Assembly: GCF_000518265.1 (NCBI RefSeq)
Contig: NZ_JADG01000024.1
Coordinates: 1 to 60,017 of the forward strand
Origin: Actinomadura oligospora ATCC 43269
Lineage (GTDB): Bacteria > Actinomycetota > Actinomycetes > Streptosporangiales > Streptosporangiaceae
Direction: 5' to 3'
Length of the DNA: 60,017 bases
Position numbers and translations under genes: made by a program. The notes beneath the pieces are model-generated. The model ran no database searches. It was not told where the DNA came from and saw only the letters and a list, made by a program, of their open reading frames with translations. Position 1 is the first letter of the stretch. The number at the start of each line of letters is the position of its first letter. Positions 41,308-50,608 of the stretch are shown here, piece by piece.

Positions 41308-42651
41308 CTAGCCGAGGGCGCTGCGGACGACCTCGGCGAGGCGTTCGGCGACGCCGCGGGCCTGGTCCTCGGACGCGGCCTCGACCATGACGCGGACCAT
41401 GGGCTCGGTGCCGCTCGGCCGGATCAGGACCCGTCCGGACGCGCCGAGCTCGGTCTCCATCTCGGTGATCGCGGCGGACAGCTCGGGCGACGACCCCGCG
41501 CGCGCCTTGTCCACGTCGCGGACGTTGATCAGCACCTGCGGCAGCCGGGTCATGACCTTGGCCAGTTCGTCCAGCGGACGGCCGAGCCGGGCCATCGCGG
41601 CGAGCAGGTGCAGGCCGGTCAGCACGCCGTCGCCGGTGGTCGCGTGGTCCAGCATGATCACGTGGCCGGACTGCTCGCCGCCGAAGTTGAACCCGCTCTC
41701 CTTCATCGCCTCCAGGACGTAGCGGTCGCCGACGGCGGTCTCCACGACCGTCAGGCCCGCCTCGCGCATGGCCAGCTTGAAGCCCAGGTTGGACATCACG
41801 GTCGCGACGACGGTGTCGTCGGCGAGCCGCCCGGCCTCGCGGAGGTCCAGCGCCAGGATCGCCATGATCTGGTCGCCGTCCACCTCCTCGCCGGTGGCGG
41901 TGACGGCCAGGCAGCGGTCGGCGTCGCCGTCGTTGGCGATGCCCGCGTCCGCGCCGTGCTCGCGGACGGCCGCCTTCAGCGCGTCCAGGTGGGTGGAGCC
42001 GACCCCGGCGTTGATGTTCAGGCCGTCCGGGGCGGCGCCGATGGTGATCACCTCGGCCCCGGCGCGGCGCAGCGCCTCGGGGGCCACGTCGCAGGACGCG
42101 CCGTGCGCGCAGTCCACCACGACCTTCAGGCCGTCCAGCGACACCGGCAGCGTGCTCAGCAGGTGCGCGACGTACTGCTCGACCGCGCCGTGCGCCTCGC
42201 GGACGCGCCCGACGCCCGCGCCGGTCGGCGGCTCCCAGGCCTGGCCGAGGGTCGCCTCGATCCGGTCCTCGATGTCGTCGGCCAGCTTGAAGCCGCTGCG
42301 GTCGAAGAACTTGATCCCGTTGTCCGGCGCCGGGTTGTGCGAGGCCGACAGCATCACGCCGAGGTCGGCGTCCAGCGCGTGGGTGAGGTGCGCGACGGCA
42401 GGGGTCGGCAGAACGCCGAGCCGTAGAACGTCCACTCCCGCACTGGCGAGGCCCGCGACGACGGCGGCCTCCAGGAACTCGCCCGAGGCACGCGGATCAC
42501 GGCCCACCACCGCGACCGGACGGTGCCCGGCGAACGCCCCGGCCTCGCCGAGCACCCTCGCCGCGGCGACCGAGAGCTCCATGGCGAGCGGCGCGGTGAG
42601 GTCGCGGTTGGCGAGCCCGCGCACCCCGTCGGTTCCGAACAGACGACCCAC
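41308..42651 (-). CDS. glmM: Phosphoglucosamine mutase
   Basis: Converts glucosamine-6-phosphate to glucosamine-1-phosphate for UDP-GlcNAc. 447 residues. GTG 42651 is preferred over TTG 42657 because AGGAG lies 7 nt upstream, giving GRLFGTDGVRGLANRDL. The phosphoserine loop is VMLSASHNPAPDNGIKFF (about residue 95-112), the metal loop IANDGDADRCLAV and the sugar loop FGGEQSGHV. C-terminal phosphate site RPSGTEPMVRVMVE is intact. Confidence 0.97.
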   Translation of the reverse strand: MGRLFGTDGVRGLANRDLTAPLAMELSVAAARVLGEAGAFAGHRPVAVVGRDPRASGEFLEAAVVAGLASAGVDVLRLGVLPTPAVAHLTHALDADLGVMLSASHNPAPDNGIKFFDRSGFKLADDIEDRIEATLGQAWEPPTGAGVGRVREAHGAVEQYVAHLLSTLPVSLDGLKVVVDCAHGASCDVAPEALRRAGAEVITIGAAPDGLNINAGVGSTHLDALKAAVREHGADAGIANDGDADRCLAVTATGEEVDGDQIMAILALDLREAGRLADDTVVATVMSNLGFKLAMREAGLTVVETAVGDRYVLEAMKESGFNFGGEQSGHVIMLDHATTGDGVLTGLHLLAAMARLGRPLDELAKVMTRLPQVLINVRDVDKARAGSSPELSAAITEMETELGASGRVLIRPSGTEPMVRVMVEAASEDQARGVAERLAEVVRSALG

Positions 42652-42868
42652 GATCAACTCCTAGCTCGACCGGACGCGGAACCCCCGAACCCCGCGCGCC
42701 GGCACGCTCAATGTAGTCCGCGATGGCGAGCGCGCCCGGATTGCGGTGCGCGCCCCGACCGTCCCCGTGAAATGCGAACGAGCCGCCGCGCCCGCGGACG
42801 CCGCCCGACCCCGCACGGAGGGGGGTCGGCGGCGTGCCACACGGAACGCGGCGGCTCGATCGGAACGC

Positions 42869-43381
42869 TTAGCGCTTGCTGTACTGCGGCGCCTTGCGGG
42901 CCTTCTTGAGACCGGCCTTCTTGCGCTCGGTCGCCCGCGCGTCACGGGTGAGGAACCCGGCCTTCTTCAGCGCCGGGCGGTGCTCGATGTTGGCGAACTG
43001 GAGCGCCCGGGAGATGCCGAGGAGCAGGGCGCCGGCCTGGCCGGTGGTGCCACCGCCGTTGACCCGGCAGATCACGTCGAACTGGTTCTCCAGACCCAGC
43101 AGCACGAACGGCGAGTTCACGATCTGCTGGTGGACCTTGTTCGGGAAGTACTGGTCCAGGGTGCGGCCGTTGATGGTCCACTTGCCCGAGCCCGGGACGA
43201 TGCGGACGCGCGCGATGGCCTCTTTGCGGCGGCCGGTGGCGGCCGCGGGGCCGGTGGCGACGGGCTGGCCCAGGAGGCCGGCCTCGGCCTCGGGGGTCTC
43301 CGTCGAGTACTCGGACGGCGCGTCCTCGTACGAGTCGTACTCGACGCCCTCGGCGGGCGTCTCAATGCCGGTCTCGGACAC
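42869..43381 (-). CDS. rpsI: 30S ribosomal protein S9
   Basis: 170 residues. The S9 core begins at about residue 52 (TGRRKEAIARVRIVPGSG) and ends with KKARKAPQYSKR, whose C-terminal Arg contacts tRNA in the P site. An acidic N-terminal extension of about 45 residues (ETPAEGVEYDSYEDAPSEYS) is longer than in most bacteria, as known in actinobacteria. GTG 43381 follows GAGGAG. Second gene of rplM-rpsI. Confidence 0.97.
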   Translation of the reverse strand: MSETGIETPAEGVEYDSYEDAPSEYSTETPEAEAGLLGQPVATGPAAATGRRKEAIARVRIVPGSGKWTINGRTLDQYFPNKVHQQIVNSPFVLLGLENQFDVICRVNGGGTTGQAGALLLGISRALQFANIEHRPALKKAGFLTRDARATERKKAGLKKARKAPQYSKR

Positions 43382-43489
43382 TGTTCTCCTCATGAAGTCT
43401 TCTAGCCAGGGCGGCTGGCCCGCGTGATCCCACGGGTGCCCCGGCGGCCACGGTTCTGGTGAGCCGCACCCGGAGGCGCGGCCGGGGTG

Positions 43490-43933
43490 TTACTGGGAGA
43501 CCTGGGTGATCTCGAACGGAACCGGCTTCTGCGCGGCGTGCGGGTGGTTCGGGCCTGCGTAGACCTTCACCTTGCCGAGCATCTGACGGCCGAGGGTGTT
43601 CTTGGGCAGCATGCCCTTGATCGCCTTCTCGACGGCCTTCTCCGGGTGCTTCGCGAGCAGGTCCGCGTAGGACATGGAGCGGAGGCCGCCCGGGTACCCC
43701 GAGTGCCGGTAGGCGCGCTTGTTCTGGAGCTTGTTGCCCGTCAGCGCCACCTTGTCGGCGTTGATGATGATGACGAAGTCACCGGTGTCGAGGTGCGGCG
43801 CGTAGATCGGCTTGTGCTTACCCCGGAGCAGCTGCGCGGCCTGGCTCGCGAGCCGGCCCAGCACGACGTCGGTCGCGTCGATGACATGCCACTGACGCTG
43901 AACGTCAGCGGGCTTTGGGGTGTACGTGCGCAC
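43490..43933 (-). CDS. rplM: 50S ribosomal protein L13
   Basis: 147 residues, starting RTYTPKPADVQRQWHVIDATDVVLGRLAS at GTG 43933. Conserved YAPHLDTGDFVIIINADKV, HSGYPGGLRS and MLPKNTLGRQMLGKVKVYAG are intact. First gene of the rplM-rpsI operon, with a strong promoter about 130 nt upstream and hence a leader of roughly 125 nt that could take part in autoregulation (known for L13 operons in other bacteria; not shown here). Confidence 0.97.
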   Translation of the reverse strand: MRTYTPKPADVQRQWHVIDATDVVLGRLASQAAQLLRGKHKPIYAPHLDTGDFVIIINADKVALTGNKLQNKRAYRHSGYPGGLRSMSYADLLAKHPEKAVEKAIKGMLPKNTLGRQMLGKVKVYAGPNHPHAAQKPVPFEITQVSQ

Positions 43934-44391
43934 GGTCGTAGACCTTCGTTTCTAGTCGACTGGCGGTTGATCTCGCCCGGCCCCCGCGGATCGCGGGACG
44001 GGCGTGCCGCGCGGTTGCGATCGCCGCCCGCCCATGAGGTCGGGCACGCAATACAGCGACTGGGCAGCATATCCAGCCACGCGGGCACGGGTCAAAGCGA
44101 GGCCGCTACACGGTGCTCACGCTGCGCTCTCACATGCTCGTTCGTCAACCGCCGACGGCTACTTTCCCGGCCATCCTCCAGTATGCACCATCCCCCCGCG
44201 TGCCCCGAACCCGTCCCGGTTCCAGCACCCGCGTGGACGACCGGCCCGCCGCCCTATTCCGCCTGATCACGGCCCGTCCGGGGAGATCATCAGAGAGGTG
44301 ATCCACGACTAATGCCCCATATATGGATAAGGTGCCGCCCGTCCGGTCACCCTCGCCGGCAGCGCGCCGGCCCGGCCCCCAGGAGCCCACG
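43934..44391. other. Divergent intergenic region rplM / CAP-domain gene
   Basis: About 460 bp holding the rplM promoter and leader on the minus strand and the upstream region of the CAP-domain gene on the plus strand. The leader is rich in short inverted repeats (for example around 43975-43995). No gene is supported. Confidence 0.45.
44066..44095 (-). promoter_or_regulatory. Promoter of rplM-rpsI
   Basis: On the minus strand TTGACC (44095-44090) and TATGCT (44071-44066) spaced by 18 bp, a good principal sigma promoter. Transcription would start near 44059, leaving a leader of about 125 nt before the rplM GTG. Confidence 0.75.
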
Positions 44392-45666
44392 ATGCGCCCT
44401 CCCCGCCGCGCCTCCCGCTCGTCCCGTCCCCGAGATCCCCGGGCGGGCGACCCGCACCGGGACGGTCCAGGACGCCACGCGTCCGGCGGTCCCACACCAG
44501 GCGGCCCCTTCCCCGGCGATCCGGGCCCCGGCTACGGCCCCGGCCCCGGCGACGGGGCCTTCGCCTCGTCCGATCCGTACCGGTTCGGCCCACCCGACGG
44601 CGGAGCCCCCGACCGGTTCGCGCCTCCCGCGGGCCCGCGTCCGCTGGAGCACGAACGGCACCGTCCGACCGACGCCGAGGCCGCGCGAGCCCACGGCCCC
44701 GGGCCGGGCGGCGACGGCCGTCCGATGGACGCCACCAGGGCCTACGTCCCCGAGGAGGGCGACCGGCTCGCCTACTCCCCCACCGGACGCACCGAGTACT
44801 CCCCCGCGGGCCCTGAGGGTCCCGGCGGTCCGGGCGGCCCCGGCGGACGCGACTTCTGGGCGTCCCCGCCCGGCGGCGGCCCGAGCCGCAGGCGCCGGAC
44901 GCCGCTGATCATCGCGGGAGCGGCCGGGGCGATGGCCCTCGTCGTGGGCGCGGGCGTCGCCGTGAGCCAACTCACCTCGGACGACGGCAAGCGCGAGCCG
45001 ACGGCGGCCGCCGGCCCGGACGGCGCGGTCGGCGGCCAGGGCGGCACGCAGCCGGACACCACACCCAGTGACACCCCGTCCCGGACGCCGTCCAAGACCC
45101 CCAGCAGGACGCCCAAGGCGAAGCCGAGCTCCAAGAAGCCCAGCAGCTCGAGGCCCTCGTCCAGCAAGCCGGGCGGGACGTCCGGAAGCGGCTCGGGCTC
45201 GTCCCCCAGCAAGACGGGCGGCGGAAGCGGCTCCGGATCGGGGTCGGGGTCCGGCGGAAGCGGCGGTTCCGGCGGCGGAGGCGGCACGACCGCGTCCGAG
45301 ACGGCCGTCCTCAAGATCACCAACCAGCAGCGCGCGAAGGCGGGATGCTCCCCGCTGCGGTACGACGCGCGCCTCGCCCGCGCCGCCCGCCTGCACTCGC
45401 AGGACATGGCCGCGCACAACTACTTCAGCCACGACTCCCGGAACGGCGACAGCCCCTGGGACCGGATCGAGCGCCAGGGCTACACCCAGCCGGGCGCCGA
45501 GAACATCGCCAAGGGCTACGCGGACGCCGCCGCGGTCATGAAGGGCTGGATGAACAGTCCCGGACACCGCGCCAACATCCTGAACTGCGGCCTGAAGGCC
45601 CTCGGCGTCGGCCGCGCGAACGGCCCCTCCGGCCCCCTCTGGACGCAGGACTTCGGCTGGAAGTGA
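44392..45666 (+). CDS. Membrane-anchored CAP (SCP/PR-1) domain protein
   Basis: 424 residues. ATG 44392 lies 7 nt after AGGAG. Cytoplasmic Gly/Pro/Asp-rich disordered region (1-165), one transmembrane helix (TPLIIAGAAGAMALVVGAGV, about 168-190), a Ser/Thr/Lys/Pro then Gly-Ser stalk, and a C-terminal CAP domain (about 305-424) with NQQRAKAGCSPLRYDARL, NYFSHDS, GAENIAKGY and MNSPGHRANILNCGLKALGVG. Bacterial CAP proteins are extracellular and often of unknown activity. First of three plus-strand surface-protein genes lying between rplM and truA. Confidence 0.88.
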   Translation: MRPPRRASRSSRPRDPRAGDPHRDGPGRHASGGPTPGGPFPGDPGPGYGPGPGDGAFASSDPYRFGPPDGGAPDRFAPPAGPRPLEHERHRPTDAEAARAHGPGPGGDGRPMDATRAYVPEEGDRLAYSPTGRTEYSPAGPEGPGGPGGPGGRDFWASPPGGGPSRRRRTPLIIAGAAGAMALVVGAGVAVSQLTSDDGKREPTAAAGPDGAVGGQGGTQPDTTPSDTPSRTPSKTPSRTPKAKPSSKKPSSSRPSSSKPGGTSGSGSGSSPSKTGGGSGSGSGSGSGGSGGSGGGGGTTASETAVLKITNQQRAKAGCSPLRYDARLARAARLHSQDMAAHNYFSHDSRNGDSPWDRIERQGYTQPGAENIAKGYADAAAVMKGWMNSPGHRANILNCGLKALGVGRANGPSGPLWTQDFGWK

Positions 45667-45782
45667 GCCTTTCCGGACGTCGCGTGAGCTTCCCGAAATC
45701 GGCGGCGTCCGGTTCGCCCCCATGTCATGGTGGGTGTGCCGATGGGTCCAGACCCCTGAGTCGAGAACGGTAGGGTCCAGCC

Positions 45783-47021
45783 ATGGGTTACCCCGGTGAC
45801 ACAGGCGAAAACGGCGGCTGGCCTCAGGAGCAGCCGCCGCGACAGCCCCACGGTCCCGGCGGCGCGGGCTCCGCGCCGGTCTCGTGGGATGACGACCAGA
45901 ACCGGTTCGCCCCCGGTTCCTTCGGCGCGCCCCCGGGCGGTCTGACGAACGAGCCGCCACGCGCCGCCTCCGGCCACGGCGACCCGAACGGCACGGCCGC
46001 GCTCGGCGACCCGAACGGCACCGCCGCTCTCGGCGAGCCGCCCTCGTTCGGCGGCTCCGGGCAGGGCTTCGGCGGAGCGGGCCACGACGATCAGGGCGCC
46101 GCCTTCGGCGGTCCCCAGCAGGGCTTCGGCGAGCAGCAGCACGGCTTCGCCGCCGGCAACGGCTTCGGCGGCCCGGACGGTCCGGGCGGCTCCGAACCCG
46201 GCAACGGCTTCGGAGGCGGCGGATTCGACCAGGGCGGCGGGTTCGACCAGCACGTGGCCGGGCCTCCCCCGGGCGCGAAGAAGAAGAGCAAGCTGCCGCT
46301 GATCATCGGCGGCGCGGCCGTGGCCGGCATCGTGCTCATCGGCGGCGGTGTCGCCGCCGCGTCCATGTTCAAGGACGACCCCAAGCCGAAGAAGAAGACG
46401 ACGACGGCGGCCACGACCGCGCCGAAGGCGTCGTCCACGCCGTCCCCCACCCCCTCGCAGACCCTCAGCCCGGTGAAGCTCAAGACCCGGGCCACCGATC
46501 CCAGCCCGCTGACCCTGAAAGAGGTCTTCGGCAAGTCGTCCTTCTCGGGCGCGGGCGAGAAGTACAAGCGGACCGGCTGGAACGCCTCCAAGGGCTGCAC
46601 CGGCGCGGTCGGCGGCACGGCCCTGACCTCTCAAGTGAAGAAGGGCGGCTGCTCCCAGGTGCTCCGCGCCACCTACACGCGCGGCGACGGCAAGCTCATC
46701 GGCACCGTCGGAGTTTTCAACCTCAAGACCGAGACCGCGGCCAAGGCGGCGGTGCGGGCGGCGGCCGCCAAGGACGCCTACCTCAAGCCGCTGCCGGGCT
46801 CCGGCAACACCAGAAAGATCGGCACCGGGCTCGCCCTCGGCACCGCCGAGGCACAGGGCCACTACCTGGTCATGACCTGGGTGCAGCGCCCGGACGGCAA
46901 GAAGATCGCCGACAGCGCGCACAAGGACGTCTCCGACTTCGGCCAGCAGGTGATCAAGAGCAGCGGCCTGTCGGTGGCGCTGCACTTCCGGGAGACCGAG
47001 GGCAAGCCCCTCCGGAGCTGA
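45783..47021 (+). CDS. Membrane-anchored protein with an unrecognised outer domain (paralogue A)
   Basis: 412 residues. Gly/Gln/Phe-rich disordered cytoplasmic region with GQGFGG- and QQGFGEQQ-like repeats and two copies of DPNGTAALG, one transmembrane helix (KLPLIIGGAAVAGIVLIGGG, about 167-187), a Thr/Pro stalk and a C-terminal outer domain of about 160 residues. That domain has two Cys (SKGCTGAVGG and KGGCSQVLRATYTRGDG), opens with DPSPLTLKEVFGKSSF and ends with a helix DVSDFGQQVIKSSGLSVAL. The same domain recurs in the next gene. No named family recognised. Confidence 0.82.
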   Translation: MGYPGDTGENGGWPQEQPPRQPHGPGGAGSAPVSWDDDQNRFAPGSFGAPPGGLTNEPPRAASGHGDPNGTAALGDPNGTAALGEPPSFGGSGQGFGGAGHDDQGAAFGGPQQGFGEQQHGFAAGNGFGGPDGPGGSEPGNGFGGGGFDQGGGFDQHVAGPPPGAKKKSKLPLIIGGAAVAGIVLIGGGVAAASMFKDDPKPKKKTTTAATTAPKASSTPSPTPSQTLSPVKLKTRATDPSPLTLKEVFGKSSFSGAGEKYKRTGWNASKGCTGAVGGTALTSQVKKGGCSQVLRATYTRGDGKLIGTVGVFNLKTETAAKAAVRAAAAKDAYLKPLPGSGNTRKIGTGLALGTAEAQGHYLVMTWVQRPDGKKIADSAHKDVSDFGQQVIKSSGLSVALHFRETEGKPLRS

Positions 47022-47045
47022 TCGGCACGAGGACTCTGAACCCCC

Positions 47046-48857
47046 ATGCCTGAACCTGACGAGATCCGCCCCGCCGAGGCGGCGGCGGACCCCGCCCCCT
47101 CCACGCCCCCGAGCTTCGGCCATGACGAGCCGGCGCGCGCGGACGGCGAACTGCGCATCCCGACCCCGTTCCGGCTCCAGGCCCCCTGGTGGGCCGCCGA
47201 GTCCACCGACTCGGACGAGCCGGAACCCGACGATTCCGCCAAGGCCGGGGCCGCCAAGGCCGAGGCCGCCAAGGGCCCCGGCGCCGGAACCCCGGCGCCC
47301 CCGACGACCCCCGCGCCCGACGACCGGCTCGTCGCCGGCCAGGGCGCCCCCGGCGCCGACTCGCGCCGGGCCGTCCCCCGCCCCAAGCCCCGACCCGCCC
47401 GGGACACCGTCCCGGACGGCACTCCCATCCACCGCCCGACCAACCAGCCCGGCGGCACCGGCCCCCAGCCCACGCCTCCGGCCCAGCAGCCCACGCCTCC
47501 GCCTGCCCGGCAGCCGAACGGCACCGGCCCGCCGCCCGTCCCCGGAACACCGCAGACAGGCGGCGGCACCGGGCCGCAACCCATCCCCGGAGCGGCTCAG
47601 TCCGGTGGCACGGGGCCTCTTCCCACGCCCAACGGCACCCCGCCCGTCGGCCCGACCGGCACGGGGCCGCTGCCCGTGGTGGACGCCGCGCCGCAGGGTG
47701 CGGACGCATCGTCCGGTGCGATGCCGCTGGCCGCGCCGGTCGCCCCCGAGGCGGCGGCGCTGGAGGCGAACACCGACAGCCGGTCGTCCGGGCCCGTCCT
47801 CACGCCGGACGCGATCCTCCCGCCAGGAGTGACGCTGCCACCCGCGGTCGTGCTGCCGCCCGCCGAGAAGGTCGTCAGGGACACCCCGAAGCCGGACGCG
47901 CCCGACCAGCACGCCCCGAAACCGGATATCCCCCTGCAGGACGGGCGGGCCACGGCCGCCGACATGCCGGTCGTCCGCCCGACGCCCCGGCCCGTCCCGA
48001 ACGCGGCCCCTCCGACCACCCCGCCGGACGCCACCGCACCCCACCAGCCATTCCCGGGCCCGAACACCCCGAACGCTGCGAACGATGGCAACACCGGCCC
48101 TCAGCCGTTCCCGCCCGGTCCGCTGGGCGACGGCCCCAAGGGGACCCCGGCGAACCGGAAGCGGCTGCTCATCGGCGGCGGCATCGCGGCGGCGATCGTC
48201 GCGATCTGCGGGATCGCCGTCGCCGGAGCGGTCTCAGGGGACGCCGGCGGAAAGGCCAAGACCAAGCCCAAGCACAAGCAGACGGCCGCGCCCGGACAGC
48301 CCGGCTCGCCGTCGCCGGGCGGTCCCGTCCGCCACCCCGTGGACATCAACAGCGAGAAGAGCGACCCGAAGCCGCTCGCGCTGACCGAGGTGTTCCCGGC
48401 CCCGACGATCCAGCTGGCCGGGCGCACCTTCCAGCGCGACCGCTCGTCGGTCAACCACCAGTGCGGCCTCACCGCGCGCGGCTCGATGGCCCAGGCGCTC
48501 GCGCACGACGGCTGCCGCGCCGTCGTCCGGGTGACGTTCGTCAGCGGCGACAAGAAGTTCGCCGTCACCAGCGGCGTGGCCGTCCTGCCGAACCACGACG
48601 CGGCCCTGAAGGTGAGCCGGGCCGGGAACCCGGGCAAGTACGAGTGGTTCCGCGGCCTCACCGGTCCGCACGCCCCCGACATCGACGGCACGGGCGGTTA
48701 CGCCGCGGCCACTGTTCGAGGCCGCTACGTCGCCTATGCGTACGCGACCTACACCGACGGAACCCGCATCACGCCCCAGGACACCCAGATCAAGGGCCTG
48801 GCGCAGCAGTTCCTCGACTACGGCACCCAGGCCCTGGACGCCCGCGCCCGAGGCTGA
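47046..48857 (+). CDS. Membrane-anchored protein with an unrecognised outer domain (paralogue B)
   Basis: 603 residues, 24 bp after paralogue A and probably co-transcribed. The first 360 residues are Pro-rich and disordered, with about six GTGPxP repeats, followed by a transmembrane helix (LLIGGGIAAAIVAICGIAVAG, about 375-395), a basic Pro stalk and an outer domain aligning with paralogue A: SDPKPLALTEVFPAPTIQ, two Cys (NHQCGLTARG and HDGCRAVVRVTFVSGDKK), GTGGYAAATVRGRYVAYAYATY and a closing helix. The cytoplasmic part is much longer than in A. Function unknown; a surface or envelope role is inferred from topology. Confidence 0.8.
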   Translation: MPEPDEIRPAEAAADPAPSTPPSFGHDEPARADGELRIPTPFRLQAPWWAAESTDSDEPEPDDSAKAGAAKAEAAKGPGAGTPAPPTTPAPDDRLVAGQGAPGADSRRAVPRPKPRPARDTVPDGTPIHRPTNQPGGTGPQPTPPAQQPTPPPARQPNGTGPPPVPGTPQTGGGTGPQPIPGAAQSGGTGPLPTPNGTPPVGPTGTGPLPVVDAAPQGADASSGAMPLAAPVAPEAAALEANTDSRSSGPVLTPDAILPPGVTLPPAVVLPPAEKVVRDTPKPDAPDQHAPKPDIPLQDGRATAADMPVVRPTPRPVPNAAPPTTPPDATAPHQPFPGPNTPNAANDGNTGPQPFPPGPLGDGPKGTPANRKRLLIGGGIAAAIVAICGIAVAGAVSGDAGGKAKTKPKHKQTAAPGQPGSPSPGGPVRHPVDINSEKSDPKPLALTEVFPAPTIQLAGRTFQRDRSSVNHQCGLTARGSMAQALAHDGCRAVVRVTFVSGDKKFAVTSGVAVLPNHDAALKVSRAGNPGKYEWFRGLTGPHAPDIDGTGGYAAATVRGRYVAYAYATYTDGTRITPQDTQIKGLAQQFLDYGTQALDARARG

Positions 48858-48875
48858 CCGCCCCCGACGAACAAA

Positions 48876-48908
48876 ACGTGCCCGGTGCCGAAATGGCACC
48901 GGGCACGT
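48876..48908 (-). terminator. Terminator of truA, probably bidirectional
   Basis: Perfect 14-bp stem ACGTGCCCGGTGCC (48876-48889) with GGCACCGGGCACGT (48895-48908), loop GAAAT. On the minus strand the stem is followed by TTTGTTCG, so it terminates truA; it also lies 19 bp after paralogue B on the plus strand. Confidence 0.88.
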
Positions 48909-49005
48909 CACGTTGAACGGGTTCCAAGCGACCCGGACGATCAGCGGAACATCATCCAGACTCGACAGGCCCACCGACCAGGCACAGGTTCAGGTCGGCG
49001 TCGGC

Positions 49006-49866
49006 TCAGCCGGACAGCGTCCGGACGCGACGGGTCTGCTGGGCGCGCAGGGCCAGGTCCGCGTCGTCCGGGTAGGAGATCTCCTCCAGCGAGAGGCCGT
49101 GGGCCGGGGCGACGTTCACCGCCGAGTCGCGCACCCGGGCGCCCAGGACCTCGGCGGGCCACTCAATCGCGCGCCGTCCGTCGCCGACCACCAGCATCGC
49201 GCCGACCAGGGCCCGGACCATGGAGTGGCAGAAGGCGTCGGCCTTCACCGTGGCGACCGCGAGGTGCTTCCCCTCACGGTTCCACTCGAAGATCTGGAGT
49301 TCGCGGATGGTCGTCGCGCCCTCGCGCTTGCGGCAGAACGCCGCGAAGTCGTGCTCGCCGAGCATCAGCCTCGTGGCGGCGTTCATCCGGTCGATGTCGA
49401 GCGGACGCGGGTGCCACAGGACGTCGTGGCGGCGCAGCGGGTCCACGCCGACGGGGTCGTCGCAGACGCGGTAGGCGTAGCGGCGGGACAGCGCGGAGAA
49501 GCGCGCGTCGAAGCCCTCGGGAGCGGTCGTGACGCGCCAGACGCGCACGTCCGGCGGTAGCAGGCCGGCGAGCCGGCGTGGCAGCGTGCCGTTGATCGCC
49601 GAGTAGGCGGCGACCGGGACCACCACGTGCGCGACCTGGCCGCGCGCGTGCACGCCCGCGTCGGTGCGTCCGGCGACGGTGAGCACCGGGGGCGGGTCGA
49701 GGCGCAGGACCCGGGCGAGCGCGTCCTCGATCACGCCCTGGACGGTGCGCTGACCCGGCTGCCGCGCCCAGCCCGCGAAGTCCGACCCGTCGTAGCCGAT
49801 GTCGAGCCGGAGTCGTACGAGAGCGGTCATCGGTGCCGGGGGTTCCTTGTCGTGAGCGTCGGCCAT
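49006..49866 (-). CDS. truA: tRNA pseudouridine synthase A
   Basis: Converts uridines 38-40 of the tRNA anticodon arm to pseudouridine. 286 residues from ATG 49866; ATG 49830 (TALVRLRLDIGYDG) is an alternative and begins where similarity starts. The catalytic Asp is in VAGRTDAGVHARGQVAH (about residue 80), with RRYAYRV, DFAAFCRKREG and FCHSMVRALVGAML downstream. Follows rplQ at the end of the rpoA cluster, as in most actinobacteria. Confidence 0.95.
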   Translation of the reverse strand: MADAHDKEPPAPMTALVRLRLDIGYDGSDFAGWARQPGQRTVQGVIEDALARVLRLDPPPVLTVAGRTDAGVHARGQVAHVVVPVAAYSAINGTLPRRLAGLLPPDVRVWRVTTAPEGFDARFSALSRRYAYRVCDDPVGVDPLRRHDVLWHPRPLDIDRMNAATRLMLGEHDFAAFCRKREGATTIRELQIFEWNREGKHLAVATVKADAFCHSMVRALVGAMLVVGDGRRAIEWPAEVLGARVRDSAVNVAPAHGLSLEEISYPDDADLALRAQQTRRVRTLSG

Positions 49867-49993
49867 AGCGCGTCCCAACCGTCGTCGCCTGTGCCGCCGG
49901 AGTGGACGGCCGGCGCCGGCCGGTCGCCGTCCGGTGGCGTTCCCCAGTGCATCATCGCCCCCCTGACCATGTGATCCAGTCTCTCAAAGATCA

Positions 49994-50024
49994 GGCCCGC
50001 CGTCCCGTAGGGGGACGGCGGGCC
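49994..50024 (-). terminator. Terminator of the rpsM-rpsK-rpsD-rpoA-rplQ operon
   Basis: Perfect 13-bp stem GGCCCGCCGTCCC (49994-50006) and GGGACGGCGGGCC (50012-50024) with loop GTAGG, 37 bp after the rplQ stop, followed on the minus strand by TGATCTTTG. Confidence 0.82.
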
Positions 50025-50060
50025 CTCACATGTCGAGCGAGAAAGATCCCCGGAGGGTCC

Positions 50061-50498
50061 TTACTCCGCGCTCTCCTCGGCCGCGGCCTCGGCCGGGGCC
50101 TCCGCCGGAGCGGCGGTGGCCGGACGGGTCGAGCCCGACACCGGCTCGGTCACCAGCTCGATGACCGCCATGGGGGCGTTGTCGCCCTTGCGCGGCCCGA
50201 CCTTGGTGATCCGGGTGTAGCCACCGGGACGCTCGGCCATGGCCGGAGCGATCTCGGTGAACAGGACGTGCAGGACGCCCTTGTCGCGGATCGTCTTGGC
50301 CGCGAGGCGACGGTTGTGCAGGTCGCCCTTCTTGGCCTTGGTGATCAGCTTCTCCGCCAGCGGGCGCAGGCGGCGGGCCTTGGCCTCGGTGGTGGTGATG
50401 CGGCCGTGCTCGAACAGCGAGGTCGCCAGGTTCGCCAGGATCAGCTTCTGGTGAGCCGCGCTGCCGCCCAGACGGGCGCCCTTGGTGGGCTGAGGCAT
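50061..50498 (-). CDS. rplQ: 50S ribosomal protein L17
   Basis: 145 residues. The core PQPTKGARLGGSAAHQKLILANLATSLFEHGRITTTEAKA is standard. C-terminal extension from about residue 118 is Ala/Glu/Pro-rich (low complexity), as seen in actinobacterial L17. Start ATG 50498 has AAGGGA in front. Last gene of the rpoA cluster. Confidence 0.97.
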   Translation of the reverse strand: MPQPTKGARLGGSAAHQKLILANLATSLFEHGRITTTEAKARRLRPLAEKLITKAKKGDLHNRRLAAKTIRDKGVLHVLFTEIAPAMAERPGGYTRITKVGPRKGDNAPMAVIELVTEPVSGSTRPATAAPAEAPAEAAAEESAE

Positions 50499-50608
50499 GG
50501 TCGTTCCCTTCTTGCACCGGCCGGTTCAGGAACCGGTGGCAAATCTCCGCGCCGGCCGTACGAGGTACCGGCGACGGGTCATTCGGACGTGTTAACGGTA
50601 TGCCGGGA

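Noticed and set aside
44347..48044. Long minus-strand open frames opposite the CAP-domain gene and the two paralogues.
   Set aside because: Products are low-complexity Arg/Gly/Ala; the plus-strand proteins have membrane helices, domains and ribosome sites.
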